NCBI GenBank assembly: GCA_963666935.1
Contig: OY762936.1
Coordinates: 992,001 to 1,056,000, forward strand
Direction: 5' to 3'
DNA from: G963666935 sp963666935
GTDB taxonomy: Bacteria > Bacillota > Clostridia > Christensenellales > CAG-138
DNA length: 64,000 nt
Every line of letters begins with the position of its first letter. Positions within the stretch are counted from its first letter, which is position 1. Of the stretch, positions 40,226 to 49,319 are shown one piece after another. A program made the translations under genes and the position numbers. The notes beneath the pieces are model-generated. The model was given only the letters and a program-made list of their open reading frames with translations. It made no database searches and was not told where the DNA came from.

Positions 40226-43200
40226 AGGTTGTTCCGCTCCCTGCTCAGGCGTTGCATTAGAAGGATATCGTCTTTCAAATATGCGGAGGCCGCCACGTTC
40301 AAATCATATTGCATGTGCGCTCCCTTGTCCGGCAGGCGCGGGGTGAAGATGGCTTCGCCCAACCTTTTTATGGTGAGAGACGTGCCAAAATTTTCCTGAT
40401 ACCGCTCTTCCAGCGCCGTGAGGATATACAGGGCGTTTTTAAGCGAGGCCATGGAGAAATTGCGGATTACGGAATATCCAACCTCCTTAAGAAACAGGGG
40501 ATACTCATAGGGCAGGATTAGATTGATGGAAGGCAATAGATCCCGCTCTCGGCTACGATCCGACACGCTGTCGCCGCCGATAAAGGGGTAGAGGAGGCTT
40601 TCCGTAAACCAGTACCTGAGGTTCGGAATGAAGTATTCGCACTCGACCTCCCGGCCCTGCATCTTCATCAGATCTCTGCCCCGGCCAGAAAGAATGCTTA
40701 CAATAATGCGATCTACTTCCAGCCCCTCCTGCTTAAACAGAGGATCCAGTTTTTCCAGACGGTAGCCGTTGTGCAGCAGATCATCCACCAATAGGATGGG
40801 TCTACGGAAGGATTTTAATGTTTTGATCTGATTGATCAAAAGGGAATACCCAGGGGCTTCTGTAATATCAAACCCCGTCATATCGGAATAGAACATCTTA
40901 TCCGCGTGAAGAGCTTTCGTGACGGTATGGGGAACGAGGGTATCCGAAAGCACTTTTCCGTAGGGTACGCAGATGGAGCGACCCAATTTGCGGTCGCCGT
41001 CCTCCATTCCCCAGACGCTGTTGCAGATTTGCACCTTTTTCAAAAGTGCCGTATTTAAGAGCTCGGAGTCGAAGAAGAGCAACAGTTTGCCGGGGAACAT
41101 ATTTGCGATTGCCCGACGCAGAGCTGGGCGGTTCGCCAAAACTGCCGCCTGAATGACGGGATCGCTGTGAAGAGGCTCCTTGATCTGCTGCAGGGCATCC
41201 TGACTTAATACCAGCGGTGCGCGCATATCCACGTAGAGCAGGTCTCCCTGACCCAGCACCGGCGAAAAGCCCATTTGCTCCAGCAACATTGGCATTTCGT
41301 CTTTTTCTGGTCCGTAACGATACAGCGCATAGGTATGATCTTCGGCGACGCAGCGTGCCAGCAGGTCGTTAAAGAGCGGGAACAGGATTTCCTCTCCCTC
41401 TGCAACCACCTGATCAATGAAAAGTATTCGGCCGGACGCGTTCAGCCGCACATACTCCGCCGTGCGGTAGTTCCCCAGCGCCTCGTATAATTCGGCCACC
41501 CCGATGCTGCGCCCGTGGATGCGTCCTAGCTCATTGCCGGTAGAAAGATCAAGATAGCGGACCGTATACGTGTGATCTTCTTTCTGAAGGGTCAGATACC
41601 GATCTTTCGGCTTGAATTTACGCTTGTATTGGGGTGTGCGAAGATACAGACCCCGGGAGTAAATAAATTCCTGTACCATGGGAGCTACCAGCATAGTAAT
41701 TTCCATGTCTTTATCAATGTATTCGCGTATTTGAGTGGAACTGGCGGATTCGTAATAGGCGGGAAGAGAGAGGGTGAGCACTTTACCCTTCAAAATTCCA
41801 TGCATCCGGCGGTTGCCGCCCGGCCGATTGCTGTCCACTCGGGAAAAGAGAATGTGATCGTAATAGGCCGCGCTGCCTTCCTCGGTGCTTTCATAGGCGG
41901 AGGCGTTTTGAATGACGTCGCTACCCGCTACCAGGTACATTTCCCGGCCGGCAAAGAGCTCCCGAAGATGCCTTAAGTCCTTCGGGACTGCAATATTGAT
42001 CGGGATATCGTCTGGGAAAAGGTATACGTTCCAGAGATTTGAAACGGACATATTTACGATTTCTCGTCGCTGTAGCTTGGGCAGCGTGCGCTTGCTCCAG
42101 GAAAATTCGTCGATGGCCAAATAGACTTCAAATCCGTGCCGACAGATTTCCTCCACGATGCGCTTATGCCCCGCAGAAAAGGGATCGAAGGTTCCGGGGA
42201 AAAACGCCACTGGCAAAGGCTCCGGGAAGGGGAAGCCATTTAACTCCACTTCACACTGGGTGATGAAACGGTACAGGTGGTTTAGCATGGCGGCCTGGCT
42301 AAAGGACAAAAGTTGACCTTCCCGCTTTTCAAAAAGCAGCGTCAGGAGCTTTTTGCCCATATTCAAAAAACTTACCCGCCGGGCTTCCAACGGCACATGG
42401 CTGTTGCCGAAAAAATCTCGGCAGAGAATTTCCAGAGCTGTCAAATGGATGCGGTTGTCAAAGTGAGAAATGCCCGAGAGAAAAAGGCCGGAGACCCGCT
42501 GGGCCAGATGGGAGTCCTTGTCCGTATGCAGGGAAAGGACGGCGCAGAACGTGGAAAGCACGGCACGGGTGGAGCGCGTGTTAGAAATACGCAGAAGCCC
42601 ATCCAGAAAATCAATGTTTTCGTCCATTTCCTTTTTTGGCATGCGGCAGATGAGCTGGCCCAAAAACGGCGGGATATAGCTGGAGATTTCGTTTTGCCCC
42701 GTTTCCAGCTCCCGGATCAAATCTACGACAATTTCGTTGCACTGGTCAATAGAGAGGAATGAGGCGATTTCCACCAACGCCTGCCCCGCCCGCTCACGGA
42801 CCGGAAGATGCTCGCTGACGGAGAGCAAATTGGATAGGTGCATGGCAATATGGAAGGCGTCCTCGGCATGATCTGCCACATGCTCAGAGAGCCAATCGAT
42901 GTGCGCCAGCTTTACCATCCAGTGAACACTGGATTTCAGGTTTGCCAGATAAATTTCGGAAACAGAGAATTTGGGGATCGCCAGGGGTGCAAACCCCTCA
43001 GCCTGCCGAATACGGTTGGCCAGATAGAGGGAGGCAGGATCCGCGGCGAAAGGAAGCACGACGACTTTATCCATTTCAGAGTGCGGGAAGCCTGCGCTGC
43101 TGGAAAGCGCACTTAGAGCCCTTAGCGTGCAGATGCGCACAGAAACCTCTCTGGAAGAAAGCGCCGAAGAGAGAACCGGAATCAGCGCCCTGATTTCTTC

Positions 43201-44886
43201 CTGCTCTATGATGAGCGGCGGCACATAGGCCAGGGAATTTATTAGCACAAAAAGATTGCTGGGATGACAGGTTAAAATGCGCCGGTACAGGGGGAGCCAG
43301 TATTGACGGCACTCTTCCGGCGCGCAGTTGCTAAACAGACTGCTTGTGATAGTCTTGAGCGAATTGGAGATGCGCATGGCATGCTTGGAGGATATCTTGT
43401 AATCCGGGTGCAGGCAAAGCTCGAGGTATTCCTCCCAGAGCGCTGAGGACTCCCTGAGGGTGTCATACATGGCCGGCGCGATATCACCGGCCGCCGCTGC
43501 TGCTGCGGGCAATTCCTTGCGGTAGTGAGGCCCGCTGTTGGCCAAAATGGCGCCCATAATGCACCCGGCATGCCTTCGCACATCTCCTTCATGGTGCATC
43601 AGTAACTCGTAGAGAAATTTGAGTGTCAGAATTTTATGTGTGCGGGCCATGTAGACGCTGTATTCCTCAAACAGGCTAAGATAGGTGCGGATCTGCTGAA
43701 GGTTTTTTTCATTGCGGGCCTGCTCAAGAAGCTCATCGAAGGAGTCATTGGCAGTGATGGTATGCATGAGCCACATATTGTTGTCAAAAACCATACTGCG
43801 CAGAGCATTAAGCGCCTCGTCGGGCGTGCACAATGCAGCATCTTTGATTTCAGGATGCAGCGGCGCATCCGAAGAAAGGCTCGTATCGACACCGTTTTTC
43901 TGTAGATAGCGCTCAAAGTCCTGCAACTTTAAAAAGACGGTGCGGTAGCTCTGTTCTTTTTCCTTGGTCATATTTGCCAGCTTTGAGAAGACGATGCCGT
44001 ATGCCTCCTGCAGCGTATAGATTCTGACCTGCTTTACATTATTCTGCTCGCCGCGCACACGAAAATCTGCATAGATCAGCAGAAGGGACTCTATGGGGAG
44101 GTTTTCGAACTCCAGATCCCAAGTGGAATGGTTGGCCGCCACGTGAGCGATATCCGGCATATTCCGCTCGGTGAGCCACTGCCAGGTATAATAGTAATGA
44201 AAGTACGGAATGCGGCGCGCATCCTCTCCCCGGCAACCAAATTTGCCGATGTCATGAGTCATTGCGGCGGCGCTCACCAGCGCCACATCTACCGGAAGCC
44301 CCGAAAGGGCCGCCTGCCGGGCAGCATATACCGCCACATGGTGGACACCAATGGTATGGGAAGCGGGATCGAAGGGCATGATATCTCGGCCGATGCGAAG
44401 TAGTTCCCGAAAGTGGACGCTTTGAATTTGGGTTTTTAAGATCTCATATTGACTACGGATCCAGCTCTTTTCTACTTCTTCTTCCGTGGCAAAATAAAGA
44501 TCCGACAAGGGATCAAAAGGACGGCGCTTGTTTTCCTGATCCAAAAACCACGAAAAGACGAAAAGGAAAAAGTCCATCGCCTGACGTTGGGCCTTGACAG
44601 GCTGCGGCTGCCCAGCGTATGGGAAGAGCCCCGCAGAAAGGACCTCGTAAGTGTAAAAAAGCCACCCGTTTTCCGGTTCGTTGCACAAGCACTGCATCAC
44701 AGGGAGGCAGGCAGAAAGCACGTTTCTACTGCTTATCCGATCGCTTTGGGAAACGCGCGGGAGCTCCGCAGAAAAATTCGTGTGCACGATGTATGATTGC
44801 AGACGTTTGCGGGAAACTCCGGCCGCCTTTGTATACTCTGCGTACAGGGCATCGAACAGGGGTTTGAAGCTTTCCTGATTGTGCAT
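40222..44886 (-). CDS. Giant multidomain protein: HD domain, helical repeats, nucleotidyltransferase, GNAT-like and PRTase-like domains
   Basis: 1,554 residues. Around 180-300 there is an HD-type metal phosphohydrolase region (HHVAVYAARQ, MTHDIGKFG, HVAANHS). Residues about 350-860 are helical, HEAT-like. At about 890-1070 lies a cytidylyltransferase/NMNAT-like domain with FFPGTFDPFSAGHKRIVEE (G-T-F-D-P-x-x-x-G-H) and SASSTQIREYI. About 1100-1220 resembles an acyltransferase fold (AEYVRLNASGRILFID). Around 1360-1375 is ILLVDDLLHNGYRL, a phosphoribosyltransferase PRPP loop. Together these suggest nucleotide or cofactor chemistry. No described protein with this order is recalled. It is the first gene of the operon 40222-37938. 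Domain calls are by motif. Confidence 0.7.
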   Translation of the reverse strand: MHNQESFKPLFDALYAEYTKAAGVSRKRLQSYIVHTNFSAELPRVSQSDRISSRNVLSACLPVMQCLCNEPENGWLFYTYEVLSAGLFPYAGQPQPVKAQRQAMDFFLFVFSWFLDQENKRRPFDPLSDLYFATEEEVEKSWIRSQYEILKTQIQSVHFRELLRIGRDIMPFDPASHTIGVHHVAVYAARQAALSGLPVDVALVSAAAMTHDIGKFGCRGEDARRIPYFHYYYTWQWLTERNMPDIAHVAANHSTWDLEFENLPIESLLLIYADFRVRGEQNNVKQVRIYTLQEAYGIVFSKLANMTKEKEQSYRTVFLKLQDFERYLQKNGVDTSLSSDAPLHPEIKDAALCTPDEALNALRSMVFDNNMWLMHTITANDSFDELLEQARNEKNLQQIRTYLSLFEEYSVYMARTHKILTLKFLYELLMHHEGDVRRHAGCIMGAILANSGPHYRKELPAAAAAAGDIAPAMYDTLRESSALWEEYLELCLHPDYKISSKHAMRISNSLKTITSSLFSNCAPEECRQYWLPLYRRILTCHPSNLFVLINSLAYVPPLIIEQEEIRALIPVLSSALSSREVSVRICTLRALSALSSSAGFPHSEMDKVVVLPFAADPASLYLANRIRQAEGFAPLAIPKFSVSEIYLANLKSSVHWMVKLAHIDWLSEHVADHAEDAFHIAMHLSNLLSVSEHLPVRERAGQALVEIASFLSIDQCNEIVVDLIRELETGQNEISSYIPPFLGQLICRMPKKEMDENIDFLDGLLRISNTRSTRAVLSTFCAVLSLHTDKDSHLAQRVSGLFLSGISHFDNRIHLTALEILCRDFFGNSHVPLEARRVSFLNMGKKLLTLLFEKREGQLLSFSQAAMLNHLYRFITQCEVELNGFPFPEPLPVAFFPGTFDPFSAGHKRIVEEICRHGFEVYLAIDEFSWSKRTLPKLQRREIVNMSVSNLWNVYLFPDDIPINIAVPKDLRHLRELFAGREMYLVAGSDVIQNASAYESTEEGSAAYYDHILFSRVDSNRPGGNRRMHGILKGKVLTLSLPAYYESASSTQIREYIDKDMEITMLVAPMVQEFIYSRGLYLRTPQYKRKFKPKDRYLTLQKEDHTYTVRYLDLSTGNELGRIHGRSIGVAELYEALGNYRTAEYVRLNASGRILFIDQVVAEGEEILFPLFNDLLARCVAEDHTYALYRYGPEKDEMPMLLEQMGFSPVLGQGDLLYVDMRAPLVLSQDALQQIKEPLHSDPVIQAAVLANRPALRRAIANMFPGKLLLFFDSELLNTALLKKVQICNSVWGMEDGDRKLGRSICVPYGKVLSDTLVPHTVTKALHADKMFYSDMTGFDITEAPGYSLLINQIKTLKSFRRPILLVDDLLHNGYRLEKLDPLFKQEGLEVDRIIVSILSGRGRDLMKMQGREVECEYFIPNLRYWFTESLLYPFIGGDSVSDRSRERDLLPSINLILPYEYPLFLKEVGYSVIRNFSMASLKNALYILTALEERYQENFGTSLTIKRLGEAIFTPRLPDKGAHMQYDLNVAASAYLKDDILLMQRLSRERNNL

Positions 44887-45003
44887 ATGGATGGCGCCTT
44901 TCTTTCATTAATAATATATTATCATACCATATCTGTCCCTATTTGTGAACGGCGTTAATCGATCCGCCCGCTTGCTATTCCATGTTAAATGGGGGAGCTG
45001 GGG

Positions 45004-45032
45004 TTGCACGCAATAAAACCATGGACTATAAT
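45004..45032 (+). promoter_or_regulatory. Promoter of ppdK
   Basis: TTGCAC (45004-45009), 17 bp, TATAAT (45027-45032), 73 bp before the ppdK start. Confidence 0.8.
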
Positions 45033-45104
45033 GTCAACGTCAAGGAAAAATAGAAAATGACCAAAGGTTGAATATAAATCAAAAATTCACAGGGAGGCTA
45101 TTGA

Positions 45105-47735
45105 ATGAAAAAGAAATACGTGTATCTTTTCAGCGAAGGCAACGCGCGCATGCGTGAACTGCTGGGAGGTAAAGGCGCAAATCTGGCAGAAATGACAGGG
45201 CTTGGCATGCCGGTACCGGACGGTTTTACCGTAACTACAGAGGCCTGTACGAAGTATTATGAAGACGGGCAGATTATCAGCGATGAAATTATAAACGAGA
45301 TTTACGAGAACATGACTAAGCTGGAAAGGCTCAGCGGAAAGAAATTCGGCGATGTGGAGAATCCCTTGCTGGTTTCCGTTCGCAGCGGTGCGAGAGCATC
45401 CATGCCGGGTATGATGGACACCATACTCAACCTAGGCCTTAACGACGAAGTTGTGGAAAGTTTTGCCAAAAAGACTGGGAATCCCCGCTTCGCCTACGAT
45501 TCCTACCGCCGCTTCATCCAGATGTATTCCGACGTGGTTATGGAAGTGGGCAAGAAGTACTTTGAAGCACACATCGACAGGATGAAGGCGGAGAAAGGTG
45601 TTAAGCTGGACACCGAACTCACTGCCGACGACCTGAAGAAACTGGCGGAGCAGTTCAAAGCGGAATATAAGTCAAAGCTGGGGATGAATTTCCCGACAGA
45701 CCCAAAGGAACAGCTTATGGGCGCCATCAAGGCGGTTTTTCGCAGCTGGGACAACCCCCGCGCGATTTATTACCGCCGCATGAACGACATTCCATCATCT
45801 TGGGGTACGGCGGTCAGCGTGCAAATGATGGTATTCGGCAACACCGGCGATACGTCCGGAACCGGCGTGGCTTTTACCCGAAATCCCGCAACCGGCGAAA
45901 AGCGGCTGTTCGGCGAATTCTTGATGAATGCCCAAGGCGAAGATGTGGTGGCGGGTGTACGCACACCCCAGACCATTGACCAGTTGGCGCAGATCATGCC
46001 TGAGGCATATGCCCAGTTTGTGGATATCTGCGGCAAGCTGGAATCCCGTTACCGTGACATGCAGGACATGGAATTTACCATTGAAGATAAAAAGCTTTAC
46101 ATGCTGCAGACCCGCAACGGCAAACGTACCGCGGCTGCGGCGCTCAAGATTGCCTGTGACCTTGTGGATGAGGGTATGATCAGCAAGGAAGACGCCGTGA
46201 TGATGGTGGACCCCAAACAGCTGGATGCTTTGCTGCACCCCCAGTTCGAGGCTGCAGCACTCAAAAAAGCGAAGCCCTTGGCCTCGGCGTTGCCTGCTTC
46301 TCCCGGCGCTGCCTGCGGCAAGATCGTGTTTACGGCGGAGGATGCCACCGAATGGTCTAAACGCGGCGAAAAGGTGGTACTGGTGCGCCTGGAGACCAGC
46401 CCAGAGGACATCGAGGGTATGGCTCATTCCCAGGGTATTTTGACGGTGCGCGGCGGCATGACCTCCCACGCGGCTGTGGTGGCCCGGGGCATGGGTACCT
46501 GCTGCGTGTCCGGCTGCGGCGAGATTGCCATGGACGAGGAGCGTAAACGGTTTACTTTAGCCGGGAAAACCTATCAAGAGGGCGACTGGATTTCTTTGGA
46601 TGGCTCCACCGGCAACATCTACGGCGAGGCGATTCCCACGGTGGAAGCCTCTGTCAGCGGAAATTTCGGTAGACTTATGGGCTGGGCGGACAGCCTCCGC
46701 ACCCTTAAAGTACGCACCAATGCGGACAACCCAAAGGATTCCGCCGTGGCGGTGAAGTTCGGTGCGGAGGGTATTGGTCTTTGCCGCACTGAGCATATGT
46801 TCTTTGAGGAGGACAGAATCCCGGCGGTTCGGGAGATGATCGTGGCCAAAACTGAGGCAGAGCGCCGTAGGGCACTGGATAAGCTTCTTCCCATGCAGCG
46901 GATTGACTTCGAAGGCATTTACAAGGCTATGGGCGAGCGCCCGGTCACCATTCGGTTCCTGGATCCACCGCTCCATGAGTTTTTGCCTCACAAGGATGAG
47001 GAGATCGCACAGCTGGCAAAGGATATGGGTCTCGGCTTTGACGAACTTAAGGCTACGGTGGAAAGTCTCCATGAGGTTAACCCCATGATGGGTCACCGCG
47101 GTTGCCGCTTGGCAGTCACTTACCCCGAGATCACGGAAATGCAGACACGCGCGGTAATCGAGGCAGCCATCAACGTCCGCAGGGAGACCGGCCTTAATAT
47201 CGTGCCCGAAATCATGATTCCGCTGGTGGGCGAAGTGAAGGAACTGGCCTATGTGAAGAGTTTTGTGGTCAATACTGCCAAAAAGGTAATGGACGAAAAC
47301 GGCATGGAATTCCCATATTTGGTGGGAACTATGATCGAAATTCCCCGGGCAGCCATCACGGCGGACGAGATCGCCAAAGAGGCAGAGTTCTTCTCCTTTG
47401 GCACCAACGATCTGACGCAGATGGTCTTTGGCTTCAGCCGCGACGATGCCGGCAAGTTTTTGGGCGCGTATTATGATAAAAAGATCTATGAAACAGATCC
47501 CTTCGCCCGCCTGGATCAGAACGGCGTGGGCAAGCTGATGAAAGTGGCAGTGGATCTGGGCAAGCAGACCCGGCCCGACATCAAGCTGGGCATTTGCGGC
47601 GAGCACGGCGGCGATCCTTCCAGCATTGAGTTCTGTTATAGGGTTGGACTGGATTACGTGTCTTGCTCGCCCTACCGCGTGCCCATTGCGCGGTTGGCAG
47701 CGGCGCAGGCAGCCATTAAAAAATCCCGCAAATAA
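45105..47735 (+). CDS. ppdK: Pyruvate, phosphate dikinase
   Basis: 876 residues, the normal length. The N-terminal ATP-grasp domain begins EGNARMRELLGGKGANLAEM and contains SVRSGARASMPGMMDT. The phosphohistidine is in GGMTSHAAVVARGMG (about residue 455). The C-terminal PEP/pyruvate barrel contains GICGEHGGDPSSIEF and the catalytic Cys in YVSCSPYRVPIARLAAAQA. It interconverts pyruvate + ATP + Pi and PEP + AMP + PPi, and in anaerobes can run in either direction for glycolysis or gluconeogenesis. GGGAGG precedes the ATG; it has its own promoter and terminator. Confidence 0.97.
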   Translation: MKKKYVYLFSEGNARMRELLGGKGANLAEMTGLGMPVPDGFTVTTEACTKYYEDGQIISDEIINEIYENMTKLERLSGKKFGDVENPLLVSVRSGARASMPGMMDTILNLGLNDEVVESFAKKTGNPRFAYDSYRRFIQMYSDVVMEVGKKYFEAHIDRMKAEKGVKLDTELTADDLKKLAEQFKAEYKSKLGMNFPTDPKEQLMGAIKAVFRSWDNPRAIYYRRMNDIPSSWGTAVSVQMMVFGNTGDTSGTGVAFTRNPATGEKRLFGEFLMNAQGEDVVAGVRTPQTIDQLAQIMPEAYAQFVDICGKLESRYRDMQDMEFTIEDKKLYMLQTRNGKRTAAAALKIACDLVDEGMISKEDAVMMVDPKQLDALLHPQFEAAALKKAKPLASALPASPGAACGKIVFTAEDATEWSKRGEKVVLVRLETSPEDIEGMAHSQGILTVRGGMTSHAAVVARGMGTCCVSGCGEIAMDEERKRFTLAGKTYQEGDWISLDGSTGNIYGEAIPTVEASVSGNFGRLMGWADSLRTLKVRTNADNPKDSAVAVKFGAEGIGLCRTEHMFFEEDRIPAVREMIVAKTEAERRRALDKLLPMQRIDFEGIYKAMGERPVTIRFLDPPLHEFLPHKDEEIAQLAKDMGLGFDELKATVESLHEVNPMMGHRGCRLAVTYPEITEMQTRAVIEAAINVRRETGLNIVPEIMIPLVGEVKELAYVKSFVVNTAKKVMDENGMEFPYLVGTMIEIPRAAITADEIAKEAEFFSFGTNDLTQMVFGFSRDDAGKFLGAYYDKKIYETDPFARLDQNGVGKLMKVAVDLGKQTRPDIKLGICGEHGGDPSSIEFCYRVGLDYVSCSPYRVPIARLAAAQAAIKKSRK

Positions 47736-47762
47736 AGGATTTCGCACAAATTGAAGCGCAAA

Positions 47763-47811
47763 AATCCCCGGACACTCCCAATTGGGTAATGTGCGGGGAT
47801 TCTTTTTTTGT
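47763..47811 (+). terminator. Terminator of ppdK
   Basis: AATCCCCG (47763-47770) pairs with CGGGGATT (47794-47801); seven T follow. Confidence 0.85.
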
Positions 47812-47822
47812 ACCCGAATTTT

Positions 47823-48053
47823 TTATGCCAGCGTTAGCGCTCGCATTGGACAGTACCTGACGCACTTGCCGCAGTGGGTGCACTTATCCTGATCTACTAT
47901 GGGGGCGTCATAGCCATTCTGGGTGAGCGCATCCACGGGGCACACCCGCACGGAAGGGCAAGGGTGGTTCTGTGGGCAGCGGGATTGAATAACTACAAGC
48001 GTCTTTTTTGTGGCTGCTGAGGAATCAACTTCTTTTTTAAAACCAAAAGCCAT
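47823..48053 (-). CDS. Small [4Fe-4S] ferredoxin
   Basis: 76 residues. The C-terminal DKCTHCGKCVRYCPMRAL is a complete C-x2-C-x2-C-x3-C cluster motif, while the N-terminal half has SRCPQNHPCPSVRVCPVDAL, a modified second set with wider spacing. This matches the small electron-transfer proteins with one regular and one degenerate cluster found in Clostridia. It could serve Nfn or another oxidoreductase. It is a single gene, tail to tail with ppdK. Confidence 0.85.
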   Translation of the reverse strand: MAFGFKKEVDSSAATKKTLVVIQSRCPQNHPCPSVRVCPVDALTQNGYDAPIVDQDKCTHCGKCVRYCPMRALTLA

Positions 48054-48183
48054 AATAATTGGCCTCCTTTAATTTATTCTCATGGGATACTATACCTCGC
48101 TATAAGAACGCGCTCTGTGATAAACTCACTCTTTCAATGAAACGCAAGAATTTATATTTGGCAGGGATAGGAATAGCGCAAAG

Positions 48184-48217
48184 AAAACAGGGCGATATAA
48201 CCGCCCTGTTTTTGTTT
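48184..48217. terminator. Terminator after the module B GntR gene
   Basis: AACAGGGCG and CGCCCTGTT form the stem with a short AT-rich loop; both strands carry a T-rich tail. It lies about 40 bp past the GntR stop. Confidence 0.75.
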
Positions 48218-48257
48218 ATCAGCATAAGACATAACGCATTGATGAAGCAGGTATTGA

Positions 48258-49028
48258 CTATTCTGGCTTAGGATCGTCAAAATAATCCATTCCGTGAATC
48301 GGTAAAATGCCCAATGTCTGCTCACGGGACTTTTTGGCAGCTTCCGCGTCCCCGTTGATAATGCTCTGATACATCTGCTCATGGGAATCGGGAATGACTG
48401 ATGTTGGATATCCCGCAGCCTTGCGGCGGTGGGCACGTGTGGAGATCAGTTGCATGATGTGATCACGGATCAGCTGCTGCACCATGTAGTAGGTATCCAT
48501 ATACAAACGGTTGTGACTTAGTTTGACAATCCCATAATGAAACGCGAAGTCCGCTTCCACCAACTGTTCCAAGTATTCAGGATTGTCGATATCCAGAGCA
48601 AAAACGGATGCCTTTTCATAGTAGAAGTCCAGCAGGGCCTTCAAATGCGCCTTCTCCTCGGCGGTGGCTTTCATAATCGCAAGATTCTGACATTCACCTT
48701 CCAGAAGATTGCGCAGTTGCTCCACATCCTTGCGCCGATCCGCATCGCTGTAAATCATGGCGATCTCACGGAAGATGGGTTTGAGCGAGAAGTCTTTTAC
48801 AAAAGAGCCCTCGCCAACCCGCGTTTCAATCAGGCCTAACGTGCTCAATTTTTGCAGCGCCATGCGCACACTGAGCCGGTTAACGCCGAACATTTCCGCA
48901 AGTTCGCTTTCGGAGGGCAGTTTGTCGCCTGTGTCCAGAACATGATTCATCATATCCTGCTTAATCGCTTCACACACTTGATCCACGACCGAAAGCCGAT
49001 TTATTTTAGCCTTGTACATATCTGCCAT
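48258..49028 (-). CDS. GntR/FadR-family (FCD) transcriptional regulator of module B
   Basis: 256 residues. The DNA-binding part KLPSESELAEMFGVNRLSVRMALQKLSTLGLIETRVGEG is nearly the same as in the module A regulator (MFGVNRL, RMALQKL, ETRVGEG identical). The FCD domain follows (QLRNLLEGECQNLAIMKAT, EADFAFHYGIVKLSHNRLY), with His and Asp for a metal and organic-acid ligand. It is downstream of, and on the same strand as, the dehydratase/permease genes but has its own promoter. Likely repressor of module B and perhaps of module A as well. Confidence 0.9.
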   Translation of the reverse strand: MADMYKAKINRLSVVDQVCEAIKQDMMNHVLDTGDKLPSESELAEMFGVNRLSVRMALQKLSTLGLIETRVGEGSFVKDFSLKPIFREIAMIYSDADRRKDVEQLRNLLEGECQNLAIMKATAEEKAHLKALLDFYYEKASVFALDIDNPEYLEQLVEADFAFHYGIVKLSHNRLYMDTYYMVQQLIRDHIMQLISTRAHRRKAAGYPTSVIPDSHEQMYQSIINGDAEAAKKSREQTLGILPIHGMDYFDDPKPE

Positions 49029-49087
49029 GAAACTTTACCACCTCTTTGCTGGATGAACCCAGACAATATCCAACTTATGACTTCATT

Positions 49088-49116
49088 ATTCTATAGACAA
49101 AAATTTCGCTTGTCAA
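49088..49116 (-). promoter_or_regulatory. Promoter of the module B GntR gene
   Basis: Minus strand TTGACA (49111-49116), 17 bp, TAGAAT (49088-49093). AGCGAA (49105-49110) lies immediately inside the spacer, a partial match to the shared operator TAGCGAA, which would fit autoregulation. Confidence 0.7.
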
Positions 49117-49319
49117 TTTTTGTGATGGTTTCAGCACATATTTCATATGGTAGGAAACAGCCCCCCCCGCGGCTTTCGCCAAAGAGAGGGCCGCTTCCTC
49201 AATAGGGTCGGGTACTATGGAGAATGTCAATGAACGGGTCAATCATTGTTTCTTGCGCCGTGCCGCAGATCAAATCGGAATGCAGCACATGCAGGTCTTT
49301 TCTACGCGGGAGGACAAGC

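Noticed and set aside
40222..44886. Giant protein as an NRPS/PKS or toxin
   Set aside because: No carrier, adenylation, ketosynthase or RHS motifs; the visible motifs are HD, G-T-F-D-P nucleotidyltransferase and PRPP loop.
46557..47747. 396-codon minus-strand frame antisense to ppdK
   Set aside because: Shadow of the ppdK C-terminal domain with composition typical of antisense frames (His/Arg/Leu-rich).
49159..49200. Hairpin around the C8 run between the module B dehydratase and GntR genes
   Set aside because: A GCGGC/GCCGC stem can form, but it has a long loop and no T-tail. The C run could also be a sequencing error.
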